Origin: Gracilibacillus halophilus YIM-C55.5 | GTDB taxonomy: Bacteria > Bacillota > Bacilli > Bacillales > Amphibacillaceae | Assembly: GCF_000359605.1 (NCBI RefSeq) | Contig: NZ_APML01000019.1 | Span: 1 to 64,000 of the forward strand | Direction of reading: 5' to 3' | Length of the DNA stretch: 64,000 nt | In this document: positions 34,591 to 45,148 of the stretch, piece by piece | Layout of the letters: each line of letters opens with the position of its first letter | How positions within the stretch are numbered: position 1 is the first letter of the stretch | Translations under genes and position numbers: made by a program | Notes under the pieces: generated by a model | The model's input: only the letters and a program-made list of their open reading frames with translations | Database searches by the model: none | What the model was told of the DNA's origin: nothing

Positions 34591-35268
34591 CTACTCTTCT
34601 AACCAATTGTAATATAATGATTTATCATATGGATGATTTTGTTGTGTCTGCCTTGTTGTTTGATGTTGATGGTACGTTTTACTTGCTTGTTTTGCTTGAT
34701 CAACCGTTTTTATACCCTTTCTTTTCCATTCTAATAATATGCGATCAATGTATTTAAAGTTTAGTTTACTCATTAACACAGCTTCTCTTAATGCTGCATG
34801 AATTAATGAAAGTTCAATTCTCTCTTCATCAATCCATGAATTCACTAATTCAATTTCAAATGGTGATAATGGTCGTCCAAATTCTTGTTCAAAGCGTTGG
34901 AAAATTTCCCCGGCCTCTTGGTCTGTATTATCTTCATAACTTTCCTCCGCACGGAATAAACTTTGCCATAACGGTTCTAATGAATAATATTCTTTAATAA
35001 TATCATCATTGTTTTCTTCCTCAATCGATAAAAATTGTCGTTGAATGAGATAACGTAATTCTTTTGAACAAGCTTCACTAGACATCGTCATATGTTCTGC
35101 TAATTGTTCTGGCGTTGGAAAGGAATGGCCTTCTTGTTGGTAAGCATAAATTTGTAGTAACAACATAACTTGTTCTTCATTCAACCCAAGCAAGCTGTAT
35201 TTTTGAAATAGCGTTATCGGAAGATTGAGTTGGTTTTGTAACATTGAACTAATTGACGGTTCACTCAC
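34591..35268 (-). CDS. dnaD: DNA replication protein DnaD
   Basis: The 225-aa primosomal protein is used for origin and restart loading of DnaC helicase with DnaB and DnaI. The N-terminal winged-helix DDBH1 domain (about 1-100) and the C-terminal DDBH2 domain (about 115-195) contain the FEQEFGRPLSPFEIELVNSWIDE segment and the YIDRILLEWKRKGIKT end motif. The chosen start is GTG at 35268, 9 bp after AGAGGTG; an ATG nine codons upstream has no site. Gene order asnS-dnaD-nth is conserved in Bacilli. Confidence 0.94.
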   Translation of the reverse strand: MSEPSISSMLQNQLNLPITLFQKYSLLGLNEEQVMLLLQIYAYQQEGHSFPTPEQLAEHMTMSSEACSKELRYLIQRQFLSIEEENNDDIIKEYYSLEPLWQSLFRAEESYEDNTDQEAGEIFQRFEQEFGRPLSPFEIELVNSWIDEERIELSLIHAALREAVLMSKLNFKYIDRILLEWKRKGIKTVDQAKQASKTYHQHQTTRQTQQNHPYDKSLYYNWLEE

Positions 35269-35341
35269 AGCGACACACCTCTTTATCTGAATCATTTATA
35301 AACGTACCCTCCGCTCGGTGATAGCAAAGGATACGTGTGTT

Positions 35342-36631
35342 TTACGGATATAATCGATTGAGTAATCGTGGAAACGGAATGGTTTCTCTTACGTGCTCAA
35401 CACCGCTAAGCCATGCGACGGTACGTTCTAAACCTAAACCAAAACCGGCATGTGGTACACTACCATACTTTCGCAAATCTAAATACCACTTATAACTGTC
35501 ACCACTTAATTGGTGTTCCTTATATCTTTCTTCGAGTAAAGACAAATCATCAATACGTGCGGAGCCACCGATAATTTCACCATATCCTTCAGGAGCAATT
35601 AAATCAGCACATTGTACCAGTTCTTCTCTTTGTGGATCTGGCTTCATATAAAATGGTTTAATTTCCTTCGGGTAATGTGTAATAAAGACAGGTTTATCAT
35701 ATATTTCGGCAATCGCTGTTTCATGAGGTGCTCCAAAATCTTCTCCCCATTCAATTTCAAAACCTTGCTCTTGTAACCAACGAATCGCCTCGTCATACGT
35801 AATTCGAGGAAAAGGCGAGCGAATTTGTTCTAACACTTGTTTATCTCGCTTTAATATATCTAATTCCAATGAACAATTGTCGAGTACATGCGTAACGATA
35901 AAAGTAATATATTCTTCTTGTAACGTTAAACTTTCTTCATGTGTAAAAAACGCCATTTCTGGTTCAATCATCCAAAACTCAATTAAATGTCTCCTTGTTT
36001 TGGATTTTTCTGCACGAAATGTTGGACCAAATGAAAATACTCGTCCGAACGCCATGGCCGCTGCTTCCATATAGAGTTGCCCACTTTGTGATAGATAGGC
36101 TTCTTGATCAAAATATTTCGTATGGAACAATTCTGTCGTATCTTCAGCAGCTGATCCCGTCAATATCGGAGGATCGACTTTAACAAAATCTTCTTTTTGA
36201 AAAAATTGATAAGAAGCTTGAATGACTTGATTACGAATTTTCATAATTGCGTGTTGTTTTTTCGACCGTAACCATAAATGGCGATGATCCATCAAAAATT
36301 CGGTGCCATGTTCTTTTGGTGTAATGGGGTAATCTGTTGCCTCATGAATCAGTGACAATTCGGTTACTTGTAATTCATAACCAAATGGTGAACGCGTATC
36401 TTCGACGACTTTTCCTGTGACATACATCGACGACTCTTGTGGTAGTGAACGAGCTAATTCAAATGTTTGCTCAGTTACAGCTGATTTTGCAACCACTCCT
36501 TGAATAAAACCCGTTCCGTCTCGTAATTGCAAAAAAGCGATCTTACCACTAGACCGTTTATTGCTAAGCCAAACGCCAATTGTCACTTCCTGTTCCAGGT
36601 AATTCGCTACTTGATGAATCGTCGTTTTCAT
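35342..36631 (-). CDS. asnS: Asparaginyl-tRNA synthetase
   Basis: The 429-aa class IIb synthetase charges tRNA-Asn. An N-terminal OB-fold anticodon domain (about 15-105; [26 protein letters not shown]) precedes the catalytic core with motif 2 ([28 protein letters not shown]) and motif 3 ([12 protein letters not shown]). The ATG at 36631 is preceded by GGAGGTATCC; the longer open frame upstream runs into aspB and is not coding. There is no T-box in the short gap to aspB. Confidence 0.97.
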   Translation of the reverse strand: MKTTIHQVANYLEQEVTIGVWLSNKRSSGKIAFLQLRDGTGFIQGVVAKSAVTEQTFELARSLPQESSMYVTGKVVEDTRSPFGYELQVTELSLIHEATDYPITPKEHGTEFLMDHRHLWLRSKKQHAIMKIRNQVIQASYQFFQKEDFVKVDPPILTGSAAEDTTELFHTKYFDQEAYLSQSGQLYMEAAAMAFGRVFSFGPTFRAEKSKTRRHLIEFWMIEPEMAFFTHEESLTLQEEYITFIVTHVLDNCSLELDILKRDKQVLEQIRSPFPRITYDEAIRWLQEQGFEIEWGEDFGAPHETAIAEIYDKPVFITHYPKEIKPFYMKPDPQREELVQCADLIAPEGYGEIIGGSARIDDLSLLEERYKEHQLSGDSYKWYLDLRKYGSVPHAGFGLGLERTVAWLSGVEHVRETIPFPRLLNRLYP

Positions 36632-36656
36632 AGCGGATACCTCCAAATTTAAAGAA

Positions 36657-37838
36657 TTATTGATGTGCTTCCACAAAACGCCTGATTCGTTTTGAGGCTT
36701 CTTCCAATTGTTCGAGAGAAATCGCATATGATAAACGAACATTTTCTGGAGCACCAAATCCTGTTCCAGGCACCAGTGCTACTTTCTCTTCTTCAAGTAA
36801 TGCTTTTACCCATTCATCCACAGATTCAAATCCATTCATCTTAACTGCCTGACTTACATTTGGAAAAAGGTAAAAAGCTCCTTTCGGCTTCACACATTCA
36901 ATACCTGGGATATCTGTTATCCATCGATACAGTTTTTCTAACCTTTCTTGAAATGCGATCCTCATCGTTTCAACTGCTTCTTGGGAATGAGTATAAGCTG
37001 CTTCTGCTGCAACTTGTGCAATTGAAGTCGGATTTGAGGTCGAATGTGATGCCATACCTGACATCGCTTGAATGATCTCTTTATTCCCTACAGCATATCC
37101 AATACGCCAACCTGTCATCGAATGTGATTTTGATACACCGTTTATAATCACAGTTTGTTCTTTTAATTCGTCAGAAAGTTCAGCAATTGATACATGTTTG
37201 GTAGATGTATAGATTAACTTTTCATAGATTTCATCAGAAACCGCTAAAATATTATGTTTCACACATACATCACCTAAAGCTTGCAATTCAGTTTGGTTAT
37301 ACATCACGCCAGTAGGATTACTTGGAGAATTTATAATCACCGCTTTTGTTTTATCTGTAATCGCAGTTTCTAATTGTTCAGGTGTGATTTTAAATTCATT
37401 TTCTTCCTTAGCCTCAATATACACAGGTTTTCCTTCTGCTAGTTTAATCTGTTCGGGATAGCTTACCCAATAAGGAGATGGGACAATCACTTCATCCCCT
37501 TTATTTAATAACACTTGAAATAATGTATAAAGGGCATGCTTTGCTCCCGTCGTTACAATCACTTGATCATTATCATATGTTAGCCCTTGATCACTCTTTA
37601 ATTTCTGACAAATTGCCCGTTTTAATTCGATTGTCCCTCCAGCTGGTGTATATTTGGTAAACCCTTCACGCATTGCTTTTTCACTAGCGTCAAGAATGTG
37701 TTCTGGCGTATTGAAATCCGGTTCACCTGCTCCTAGCCCGATCACGTCATGCCCAGCTTGCTTCAATTCTTTTGCCTTTGCTGTAATCGCTAATGTTGCA
37801 GATGGCGTTAACGTTTGTACTCGATTTGCTAATTCCAT
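36657..37838 (-). CDS. aspB: Aspartate aminotransferase
   Basis: The 393-aa PLP enzyme of class I interconverts aspartate and oxaloacetate with glutamate/2-oxoglutarate. The N-terminal [22 protein letters not shown], and the PLP-lysine in [16 protein letters not shown] are present, as is the carboxylate-binding Arg in NVRLSYA. It supplies aspartate to the asnS product downstream. The start ATG has AAAGGTGAT upstream. Order ypmB-aspB-asnS is that of B. subtilis. Confidence 0.96.
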   Translation of the reverse strand: MELANRVQTLTPSATLAITAKAKELKQAGHDVIGLGAGEPDFNTPEHILDASEKAMREGFTKYTPAGGTIELKRAICQKLKSDQGLTYDNDQVIVTTGAKHALYTLFQVLLNKGDEVIVPSPYWVSYPEQIKLAEGKPVYIEAKEENEFKITPEQLETAITDKTKAVIINSPSNPTGVMYNQTELQALGDVCVKHNILAVSDEIYEKLIYTSTKHVSIAELSDELKEQTVIINGVSKSHSMTGWRIGYAVGNKEIIQAMSGMASHSTSNPTSIAQVAAEAAYTHSQEAVETMRIAFQERLEKLYRWITDIPGIECVKPKGAFYLFPNVSQAVKMNGFESVDEWVKALLEEEKVALVPGTGFGAPENVRLSYAISLEQLEEASKRIRRFVEAHQ

Positions 37839-37856
37839 AAGTTATAATCACCTTTC

Positions 37857-38375
37857 TTATTCAATATTAGGTTTTAATGTCAATTTATAATGAGACATAT
37901 CATCTAACAAGACATGTTCATACACAAGAAGATCTTGGTTATTTTTGTAAGTAACTTCAACAATTGGATACCCATTTGCAAAACCAATATCCGAATCGAG
38001 TAACTCACACTGATCACATCGATTCTGCCAATCGTTTATGATTTCTTGTTTTGAATATAAGGGTGCTTTTTCAAACATCGTGTAATCGAATGTATCCTCT
38101 GTTTCACTAACAAATACGTAATATGAAGTGTCTTGACTTTTCCCTTGTACCACGTAGTATAATTGCTCTCCATGATATCTAGATATTTGATCGATGGCAT
38201 TAATTTTTGTTTCGTCTAACACGGAGGATGTTACCGTATCGAATCCTTCGACTTTATCAGCCATAATATCTTGGTAAAGTCGAAGTCCAAAAAATGATAC
38301 AACCAAAAGTAAAAATAACAGTCCACCGATCACCCCATACATTATTTTCTTACCAGTTGTTACGGATGGTTTCAT
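37857..38375 (-). CDS. ypmB: YpmB family membrane-anchored protein
   Basis: The 172-aa protein has a basic N-terminus, one membrane helix (residues 12-32) and an extracellular domain with VQGKSQDTSYYVFVSE and a PepSY/DUF5590-like arrangement. The family is called YpmB and is of unknown function, possibly envelope-related. It starts with ATG and lies 18 bp upstream of aspB on the same strand, as in B. subtilis. The conserved neighbour ypmA is not found upstream. Confidence 0.88.
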   Translation of the reverse strand: MKPSVTTGKKIMYGVIGGLLFLLLVVSFFGLRLYQDIMADKVEGFDTVTSSVLDETKINAIDQISRYHGEQLYYVVQGKSQDTSYYVFVSETEDTFDYTMFEKAPLYSKQEIINDWQNRCDQCELLDSDIGFANGYPIVEVTYKNNQDLLVYEHVLLDDMSHYKLTLKPNIE

Positions 38376-38496
38376 GTTTTCGATCTACCTCATTTACGTA
38401 AAATTCGTCACTGTGTACCGTAAGTATAAATATTAACTCGATTTGGCTCTCTCTCTATTTTGTTCCACTTCCTAAAAAAATTCAACAAGCAAATGA

Positions 38497-39288
38497 TCAA
38501 CTTAACACTTCATAATCATGTTTTGTTAAACGAATCACTGTTGTCCCCGTTTGTTTTAAAAAATAGACGTCGATCCATGTTGCGTTCAAACGTTCAATTA
38601 ATCCTTCATTTACTTGATGTGTTTGGCTGTGAAAAATAATACTGATATATGGATCCACTTGTTCTAAGAATTGCTCTGTCGGCGAATGTCCGCTAGCAAA
38701 TGCAGCTATTTTCACAATATCAGTTTGGATATTGAAATCAATCAGTCGTTGTTCGATGTCGATTTCCTTATTATTTAGGAATAGGATTGACTCATCACCA
38801 AAAGACAACAAGAAACTAATATCTCCATCAGATGTTTCATCTAATACGTTTACTTTTAAATCTTCCCACAAAGTGTACTGATTTTCAACCGTCCATGTCT
38901 GAATTTTCGAATCACCCATCCATTGTGACTGTATGCGTTGGGGCACGATGATTTGTTCCGTGTTGTAGCGTTTCATTACATCATCGACATTTCCACTATA
39001 TTCATCGGAATTACTCGTAATAATGACGGTTTCGATCGTGTTCACATGTAATTTATCTAATTGGCGAAATAAACTTTCTTGACTTTTATCGGAACCCGTA
39101 TTAATTAATATATGTTCTCCTTGATGATTTCGGAGTAATGTTGACTCACCATGAGGTAAATCGAAAAAAATCACTTCGACTTCTTCTGGTTTTTGCATAC
39201 TTTCGTTTGCAGCTATAACTTCAACAGAAAAGTAGGAAACCATCATGAAAAAGATGATGAACCATCTCAACCCTTTTGTCTGCATCAT
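38497..39288 (-). CDS. Secreted metallo-beta-lactamase-fold protein lacking metal ligands (ComEC C-domain-like)
   Basis: The 263-aa protein has a signal peptide (MMQTKGLRWFIIFFMMVSYF, to about residue 26). It then follows the ComEC C-terminal hydrolase layout: VEVIFFDLPHGESTLLR..EHILINTGSDKS, VIITSNSDEYSGN, LSFGDESILFLNNKE, and IVKIAAFASGHSPTEQFLEQVDP. In active relatives the second block is H-x-H-x-D-H and the third ends TGD; here the metal-binding histidines are replaced, leaving only the Asp. It is probably a non-catalytic or altered exported protein. The ATG at 39288 is after AGGTAGGA. It lies where ypmA is in B. subtilis. Confidence 0.72.
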   Translation of the reverse strand: MMQTKGLRWFIIFFMMVSYFSVEVIAANESMQKPEEVEVIFFDLPHGESTLLRNHQGEHILINTGSDKSQESLFRQLDKLHVNTIETVIITSNSDEYSGNVDDVMKRYNTEQIIVPQRIQSQWMGDSKIQTWTVENQYTLWEDLKVNVLDETSDGDISFLLSFGDESILFLNNKEIDIEQRLIDFNIQTDIVKIAAFASGHSPTEQFLEQVDPYISIIFHSQTHQVNEGLIERLNATWIDVYFLKQTGTTVIRLTKHDYEVLS

Positions 39289-39344
39289 ACATCCTACCTT
39301 TCGTGTGATTATCGTTTTTAGGATTTCACAAAATGCAGACTTTA

Positions 39345-42026
39345 TCAGAGCCAACTTTCTACTTCTTCTAATAATGTTGACAATGGTTCATATAATATGG
39401 GTACATTAGGGACTGAATCAATAAACGATTGACCGTATCGTTTCGTCATCAACCGATCGTCTAACACAAGAATCACACCACGATCTGTACGTTTTCGTAT
39501 TAACCGACCAAACCCTTGTTTAAATCGTAGAACAGCTTGTGGTAACGATAAGTTCAAGAAAGGGTTTTTCCCATTATTTTTAAGAACATCAGCTTTTTTT
39601 ATAACGAATGGATCTTGCGGTGGCGGGAAAGGCAGTTTCACAATTATGACACAATTTACATCCTTACCCGGTAAGTCAACGCCTTCCCAATATGCATTCG
39701 TACCTAGTAAAATCGATTGTTGAAATGATTGAAATTGCTTCATTAACCGATTCCTGCTACCTGAAGAAACCCCTTGACCAATGACAATGTAGTCCGTTAA
39801 CGCTTCAGATTCGTGTAGTAAATGGTACGTCCTTCGAAGCATATCATATGACGTAAATAAGACTAACATTCTTCCCTTCATCCGATGAGCAAAAGATATA
39901 ATGGCCTCTGCTATCGCATAAAGGAATTCTTCATGGTCAGGATATTTAATGGATGGCAAATCATTTGGAATAAGCATTTGAACTTGATTTTGATAATCGA
40001 AGCTTGATCCAAACCTTCGCGTATATAAACGTTCATATGGTAAACCTAAGATGTCGATGATAAATTGGAATGAATGTTTCATTGTTAACGTGGCACTCGT
40101 TAAAATAACACTTTGTTTTCGGTTGAATAAGTATTGTGACAGTTCATTTTGTACATTAATGGGTTCTTGATACAAATAAGCAGCATTTTTCGCCCCATAA
40201 GGTTCAATTTCTAACCAACTTACGGAATGTTCCTGCTCTGTTAAAAGAATGTTTTTTAACGTGTGCCGAATGTTTACTAACTGATCTTTTATTACTTGCA
40301 ATTGATCATCCGTTTTATGATCAAGAACATTGTGCATTTGTTTACATAATAAATCCAACCGTTTCGTTTGTTCACTTATCAAATGGGCTGAATGGCTGTC
40401 CTCTTGATGATTCCAAACCATTTGAACTCTGCCAACATCATTCTTCGATTTTTGTTTTGACGATTGATGCTTCACATATTGGAAGATATGACGAAATAAC
40501 ATATCGAGTTCATATTGAATATCAAGCGTAATTTTTTTAAGCGTTGAAAAGGATGCAGCAGAAAATTGATCTTCCCAGTGTTGCAATTGTGCACGAATTT
40601 CAAAATAACTGATCCTTTGACCAAAATGCTTTCGAGCGACGCTTTCTAAATGGTGTGCTTCATCAACGATCAACTTTTGATAATTTGGTAATTGCCCACC
40701 TTCTTGTAAATCGATCCCAAGCAAAGCATGATTGGTGATCACAAGTGTTGCTTTTTCCGCTTGTCGTTTCATTCTTTGGTAAAAACAATAATCTTTCCAA
40801 TGAGGTAACGTGTCCCCTCGATCAACAACTAATTGGTTAATAATTTGTTGATCTTTTCGTTGGAATTGAATCTCATCTAAGTCACCTGTAACGGTTTCTG
40901 TTAGCCATACCAAAATTTTCAGTTTAAGCAATATATCTTGATACTTAGACTGTTCCCGATCAAGAAAATAGGCTTCAAACTTTTCTAAGCTTAAATAATG
41001 TGATTTCCCTTTCACAATAGCAGTTGGTATGGGGCGATCAAAGTAGGCGTTCAATTTATCGATATCTTTTTCTACTAATTGTGATTGTAAATGCGTGGTA
41101 GAAGTGCTAATGACAATGGTCTCATCGTATTGATTTGCTTGATAGATGGCAGGTACCAAATAAGCAATCGTCTTACCAATCCCTGTACCAGCCTCAATTA
41201 ACCCATGTTCATGAGATTGAAAACAATCATAAATGGTTTGACTCATTTCTATTTGTTCATTTCTCGTTTCATAAGCGTCAATCGTTTGTGATAAATAGCC
41301 TAATGGGGCATAAATTTGTTCGATATACGTGTGAAACGAAGTAGATTTCCAATGATGGTCATCACCCTGTTTTTTCGGATATTTTAAAAATAAGCCGCGA
41401 TAATAAAATAGATCATGCCGTTCTACACTAGATGTAGGAATCAACGATAAAAAAGAAACATCTGACTTCAATAGATGTGAATAGCGATTCATTTCTTCGA
41501 TAATAGCCTCAGGTAAGGTTTTAATCTTTTCTAACAGTACCAAAAATAATTCTGCAGTAACGAACGCATCTGATATCGCACGGTGCGGGTGTTGATGTTG
41601 GATCGCCAAATAACTTGCTAAGTCATTTAATCTGTAACTCGGCGCTTGCGGGAAGAATATCCGTGCAAATTCGACCGTATCTAACACTGGATTCGTCAGC
41701 ATTTCCCTTCCAATCTGCTCTAATTCAGCATTGATAAAAGGTAAGTCAAAATCAATATTATGAGCGACGATTGTCGCATCTTTACAATAAGAAAGAAGCG
41801 TATCTGCAATCATCTCAAAAAATGGCTGATGTTCTACATCTTCTTGCCGAATATTTGTTAATTCTGTTATAAAAGGAGGAATTATCTTACCCGGATGAAT
41901 CAATTGATTGTATTCTTGTGTGATCTTACTATTTTCAACTAATACAAGACCAATTTCAATGATTCGATCACCTTTTGCGGGGGTATGTCCTGTTGTTTCT
42001 ATATCGATAATGGCAAATTTCTGCAC
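39345..42026 (-). CDS. dinG: DinG-family helicase with N-terminal 3'-5' exonuclease
   Basis: The 893-aa protein fuses a DnaQ-like exonuclease (IIDIETTG near residue 6; VAHNIDFD; HRAISDA near 148) to an XPD/DinG-type SF2 helicase. The helicase has Walker A GTGIGKT (280-286), DEAH box (VDEAHHLES), and C-terminal motifs VILTSATL, LGTNAYWEGVDLPG and QGFGRLIR. The iron-sulfur cysteines of E. coli DinG are absent, as in other Bacillota. B. subtilis DinG has the same fusion. The family in S. aureus is reported to act as a nuclease. It is read from the same strand as the pan genes upstream. Confidence 0.94.
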   Translation of the reverse strand: MQKFAIIDIETTGHTPAKGDRIIEIGLVLVENSKITQEYNQLIHPGKIIPPFITELTNIRQEDVEHQPFFEMIADTLLSYCKDATIVAHNIDFDLPFINAELEQIGREMLTNPVLDTVEFARIFFPQAPSYRLNDLASYLAIQHQHPHRAISDAFVTAELFLVLLEKIKTLPEAIIEEMNRYSHLLKSDVSFLSLIPTSSVERHDLFYYRGLFLKYPKKQGDDHHWKSTSFHTYIEQIYAPLGYLSQTIDAYETRNEQIEMSQTIYDCFQSHEHGLIEAGTGIGKTIAYLVPAIYQANQYDETIVISTSTTHLQSQLVEKDIDKLNAYFDRPIPTAIVKGKSHYLSLEKFEAYFLDREQSKYQDILLKLKILVWLTETVTGDLDEIQFQRKDQQIINQLVVDRGDTLPHWKDYCFYQRMKRQAEKATLVITNHALLGIDLQEGGQLPNYQKLIVDEAHHLESVARKHFGQRISYFEIRAQLQHWEDQFSAASFSTLKKITLDIQYELDMLFRHIFQYVKHQSSKQKSKNDVGRVQMVWNHQEDSHSAHLISEQTKRLDLLCKQMHNVLDHKTDDQLQVIKDQLVNIRHTLKNILLTEQEHSVSWLEIEPYGAKNAAYLYQEPINVQNELSQYLFNRKQSVILTSATLTMKHSFQFIIDILGLPYERLYTRRFGSSFDYQNQVQMLIPNDLPSIKYPDHEEFLYAIAEAIISFAHRMKGRMLVLFTSYDMLRRTYHLLHESEALTDYIVIGQGVSSGSRNRLMKQFQSFQQSILLGTNAYWEGVDLPGKDVNCVIIVKLPFPPPQDPFVIKKADVLKNNGKNPFLNLSLPQAVLRFKQGFGRLIRKRTDRGVILVLDDRLMTKRYGQSFIDSVPNVPILYEPLSTLLEEVESWL

Positions 42027-42054
42027 TTGATCATCCCCGTTTACTCTGTTATTT

Positions 42055-42438
42055 CTACATACCTGTTAATGGCGGCTCATGATTAATGATATTTTCAATC
42101 TCATTATTCTCGTTCATTACCGCAACCTTTGGTTCGAAGCTGGCCAACTCTTCATTATTTACAATCGCATAAGAAATAATAATGACAACATCACCTGGCT
42201 GAACGAGCCTAGCTGCTGCGCCATTTAAGCAAACAACTTTACTTCCCCTTTGACCAGGAATCACATATGTTTCCAGTCTAGCACCGTTATTATTATTAAC
42301 GATTTGTACCTTTTCATGTGGTAATATTCCCACTTGTTCGATAAGTGCTTCATCAATAGTAACACTACCTACATAATGTAAGTTGGCTTCGGTTACACGT
42401 GCTTGATGAATTTTGGACTTCATCATAGTACGCATCAT
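42055..42438 (-). CDS. panD: Aspartate 1-decarboxylase proenzyme
   Basis: PanD makes beta-alanine for pantothenate. The 127-aa proenzyme has the self-cleavage site Gly24-Ser25 (HYVGSVTID), which creates the pyruvoyl group on the new N-terminal serine. Lys9 and Tyr residues of the active site, [11 protein letters not shown] and VIIISYA are present. Same length as B. subtilis PanD. It ends the panB-panC-panD operon, 13 bp after panC. Confidence 0.97.
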   Translation of the reverse strand: MMRTMMKSKIHQARVTEANLHYVGSVTIDEALIEQVGILPHEKVQIVNNNNGARLETYVIPGQRGSKVVCLNGAAARLVQPGDVVIIISYAIVNNEELASFEPKVAVMNENNEIENIINHEPPLTGM

Positions 42439-42451
42439 GACGCTCTCCCCC

Positions 42452-43318
42452 TTAAAATAGCTGTTCGGGTATAAAACCTTTCTCGGATACGATCAGATTG
42501 TCAATTAGTCTTGCTTGAGAAAAATAAACGGCGACTGCTATAATCACGGTTCTATCAATCGTCTCAATAGGCTGTAATGCGGGATATGTTAATATTTCGA
42601 CATAATCTATTTTGGCAGACGTGTACATTTCTATATATCGTTTTATTTTCTCTCTAATGATAACAGGATTTTTCTCACCGTCAATCATATCCTGTTGAGC
42701 ATTAGTTAACGCTGTATAAAGCTGTGTTGCTTCTTGTCGTTCATTTGCTGATAGATAGACATTTCGGCTACTTTTCGCTAAGCCATCTTTTTCTCTAACA
42801 GTTGGGACACCAACAATTTTCGTTGTGAAATGAAAATCGTTGATCAGTCCATCAACCACTGCCACTTGTTGTGCATCTTTTAAACCGAAATAGGCATACG
42901 TCGCATTGGAAATATGAAATAATTTAACTAGCACTGTGGCAACACCATCAAAATGGCCTGGACGACTTTTCCCGCAGAGAACATTGGTCCGGTTTTTTAC
43001 AGTGACTTGTACGGTCGGTTCGTCATTATACATTTCTTCCACCGTAGGCATAAACAAATAATCAACCCCGTGTTGCTGAGCGATTTCTATATCTCGTTGT
43101 TCATCTCTAGGGTAGCGGTCAAAATCTTCGTTTGGCCCAAATTGTAATGGATTCACAAAAATACTTACAATGACAATGTCTGATTCTTGGCGTGCTCGAT
43201 CGATTAATGCTGTATGACCTTCATGTAAATACCCCATTGTCGGAACAAAACCGATCGTATGATGTTGTTGCTTGTACGTCACATGCTGCATTTCCGCTAC
43301 CGTCTGAATGATATCCAT
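42452..43318 (-). CDS. panC: Pantothenate synthetase
   Basis: The 288-aa adenylate-forming enzyme joins pantoate and beta-alanine. HIGH-like [14 protein letters not shown], the [13 protein letters not shown] segment, [13 protein letters not shown] and KSSRNVYLS are conserved. The ATG overlaps the panB stop by one base (TAATG), so they are translationally coupled. GGAGG lies just upstream. Confidence 0.97.
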   Translation of the reverse strand: MDIIQTVAEMQHVTYKQQHHTIGFVPTMGYLHEGHTALIDRARQESDIVIVSIFVNPLQFGPNEDFDRYPRDEQRDIEIAQQHGVDYLFMPTVEEMYNDEPTVQVTVKNRTNVLCGKSRPGHFDGVATVLVKLFHISNATYAYFGLKDAQQVAVVDGLINDFHFTTKIVGVPTVREKDGLAKSSRNVYLSANERQEATQLYTALTNAQQDMIDGEKNPVIIREKIKRYIEMYTSAKIDYVEILTYPALQPIETIDRTVIIAVAVYFSQARLIDNLIVSEKGFIPEQLF

Positions 43319-44157
43319 TATGAATCCTCCAGTTTCAAATCTTGCACAAGCGTTTTATCCATAACAAATGATTGCTCTTGATTTGGGAAGTTTTGTTCTT
43401 TAACATCCCGATCAAATTGTGATAAGGCTGATTGAATGATATGATTCACATCGGCATATTGTTGGACAAAAGAAGGAGAATCGTCAGCGCCATATGTTAA
43501 AAGATCATGATAAACTAACACTTGACCATCACACTTCTTCCCTGCCCCTATGCCAATTGTCGGAATGGACAGTTGACTACTGATATGGCTTGCTAATTCA
43601 TTCGGTACACACTCTAACACAACTTGAATCGCTCCACTTGTTTCTAACTTCTTGGCGTCTTCAATTAATGCTAATGCAGTTTGTTTATCTTTTCCTTGCA
43701 CCCGATATCCACCCAATACATGTACAGATTGCGGTGTTAATCCAATATGACCGATCACAGGAACGCCTGCTTCTGTAAGTCGTTGGATTAGTTGCAATGT
43801 ATGGTTGGAAGCACCTTCTACTTTTAGAGCATGAGCATTTGTTTGTTGCATCATATATTGTGCTTGACGCATTCCCTCTTCTACAGATATATGATAAGAC
43901 ATAAATGGCATATCAACAACAATAAACGTATCTGGAGCCCCTCTTTTCACAGCTTTTCCGTGGTGAACCATATCCTCTACCGTTACTTGGATGGTTGAGT
44001 CATAACCAAGTACAACATTTCCTAAAGAATCACCGACTAAAATCATATCGATACCACTCGATTCAGCCAATCTAGCGGATGGATAGTCATAGGCTGTTAC
44101 CATCGTAATTTTTTCATTTTGCTGCTTCATTTTCTGTAATTGAACCGATGTTTTCAT
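43318..44157 (-). CDS. panB: 3-methyl-2-oxobutanoate hydroxymethyltransferase
   Basis: The 279-aa TIM-barrel enzyme adds a hydroxymethyl group from methylene-tetrahydrofolate to ketoisovalerate, the first step to pantoate. It has [28 protein letters not shown] (Mg site), [11 protein letters not shown] and the catalytic region [15 protein letters not shown]. The gene is first of panBCD and begins 13 bp after birA. ATG start with GAGAGGTAAC upstream. Confidence 0.97.
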   Translation of the reverse strand: MKTSVQLQKMKQQNEKITMVTAYDYPSARLAESSGIDMILVGDSLGNVVLGYDSTIQVTVEDMVHHGKAVKRGAPDTFIVVDMPFMSYHISVEEGMRQAQYMMQQTNAHALKVEGASNHTLQLIQRLTEAGVPVIGHIGLTPQSVHVLGGYRVQGKDKQTALALIEDAKKLETSGAIQVVLECVPNELASHISSQLSIPTIGIGAGKKCDGQVLVYHDLLTYGADDSPSFVQQYADVNHIIQSALSQFDRDVKEQNFPNQEQSFVMDKTLVQDLKLEDS

Positions 44158-44170
44158 CTGTTACCTCTCC

Positions 44171-45148
44171 TTACCAATGAATTTCAGCGCTGTAGATCAC
44201 TTCTTTTTCACCATTTTCATTTAACACAATTAACGCACCATCTGCTGAGATTCCATCAATAATTCCAAAAAAGCTACGGTGTGGTGTAATGATTTTCACT
44301 TCTTCCCCGAGTTTATACGCATAATGTAACCATTTTTTTCTTATATAAGAGAAGCCCTCTTGTTGATATTTATAATAATTCGTCTCAAAGTCTTCTAAAA
44401 TGGCCTGTAACAATTGAATACGATCCCATGTCCTGTTAGATTCAAGTGATAAAGAAGTAGAACGTTCACGAATCGCATCGGTAAAATGATCTTCGGTTTG
44501 ATTTACATTTAAACCAAATCCGATAATAATATAGTTGACTGATTCCAACTCCGCCTGCATTTCCGTTAGAATCCCGCAAACCTTTCTATTTCTTATATAT
44601 AAATCATTCGGCCACTTAATATGGATGGTTAATCCCGTCAATTTTTGCAATGTTTCAACTAACGAAACGGCCGTAAATAAGGTGAATTGTGAAGCTTCAA
44701 ACGGAGACAATTCAGGACGAAGAATCATACTCAACCAAAGTCCCTCTGCGTGATCAGAAGCCCAAATTCGATTGCGACGACCTCTTCCTTTTAATTGCTT
44801 ATCCGTTACCACGATCGTTCCGTGTTCTGCGCCTTTTTGAGCTGTTTTATGTGCTACATCTTGTGTGGAATCTACAACTTCCTCGAATACAACTGTTTGG
44901 CCCAGCCACTTTGTTTGTAACCCCCATTTTATAGTACTTGCATTAAACCTGTGATTCGGCGAGGCAATTCGGTATCCTTTTTTTGGATATGCTTCAATGT
45001 GATACCCATCCTTTTCAAGCTCTTTCATGTGCTTCCAAATAGCCGTACGGGAGATATGCAGTCGTTCGGATAACGCCTGACCTGAAATATATTCATGTTC
45101 ATGTTCCATTAATAATTTAATTAATTGATCACGTGTCGTTACTTTCAT
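44171..45148 (-). CDS. birA: Biotin-protein ligase and biotin operon repressor
   Basis: The 325-aa protein activates biotin to biotinyl-AMP, attaches it to carboxylases and represses the bio genes. An N-terminal winged helix-turn-helix (SGQALSERLHISRTAIWKHMKEL, about 19-41) precedes the ligase with the GRGRRNRIW adenylate loop (about 115), IKWPNDLYI and a C-terminal SH3-like domain. The ATG lies within the end of cca (20-bp overlap), so they are coupled. Target operators are not in this window. Confidence 0.95.
   Translation of the reverse strand: MKVTTRDQLIKLLMEHEHEYISGQALSERLHISRTAIWKHMKELEKDGYHIEAYPKKGYRIASPNHRFNASTIKWGLQTKWLGQTVVFEEVVDSTQDVAHKTAQKGAEHGTIVVTDKQLKGRGRRNRIWASDHAEGLWLSMILRPELSPFEASQFTLFTAVSLVETLQKLTGLTIHIKWPNDLYIRNRKVCGILTEMQAELESVNYIIIGFGLNVNQTEDHFTDAIRERSTSLSLESNRTWDRIQLLQAILEDFETNYYKYQQEGFSYIRKKWLHYAYKLGEEVKIITPHRSFFGIIDGISADGALIVLNENGEKEVIYSAEIHW

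Noticed and set aside
35268-36760. A T-box or other leader upstream of asnS
   Set aside because: The gap between aspB and asnS is only about 25 bp and holds just a ribosome site; the longer asnS frame runs into aspB.
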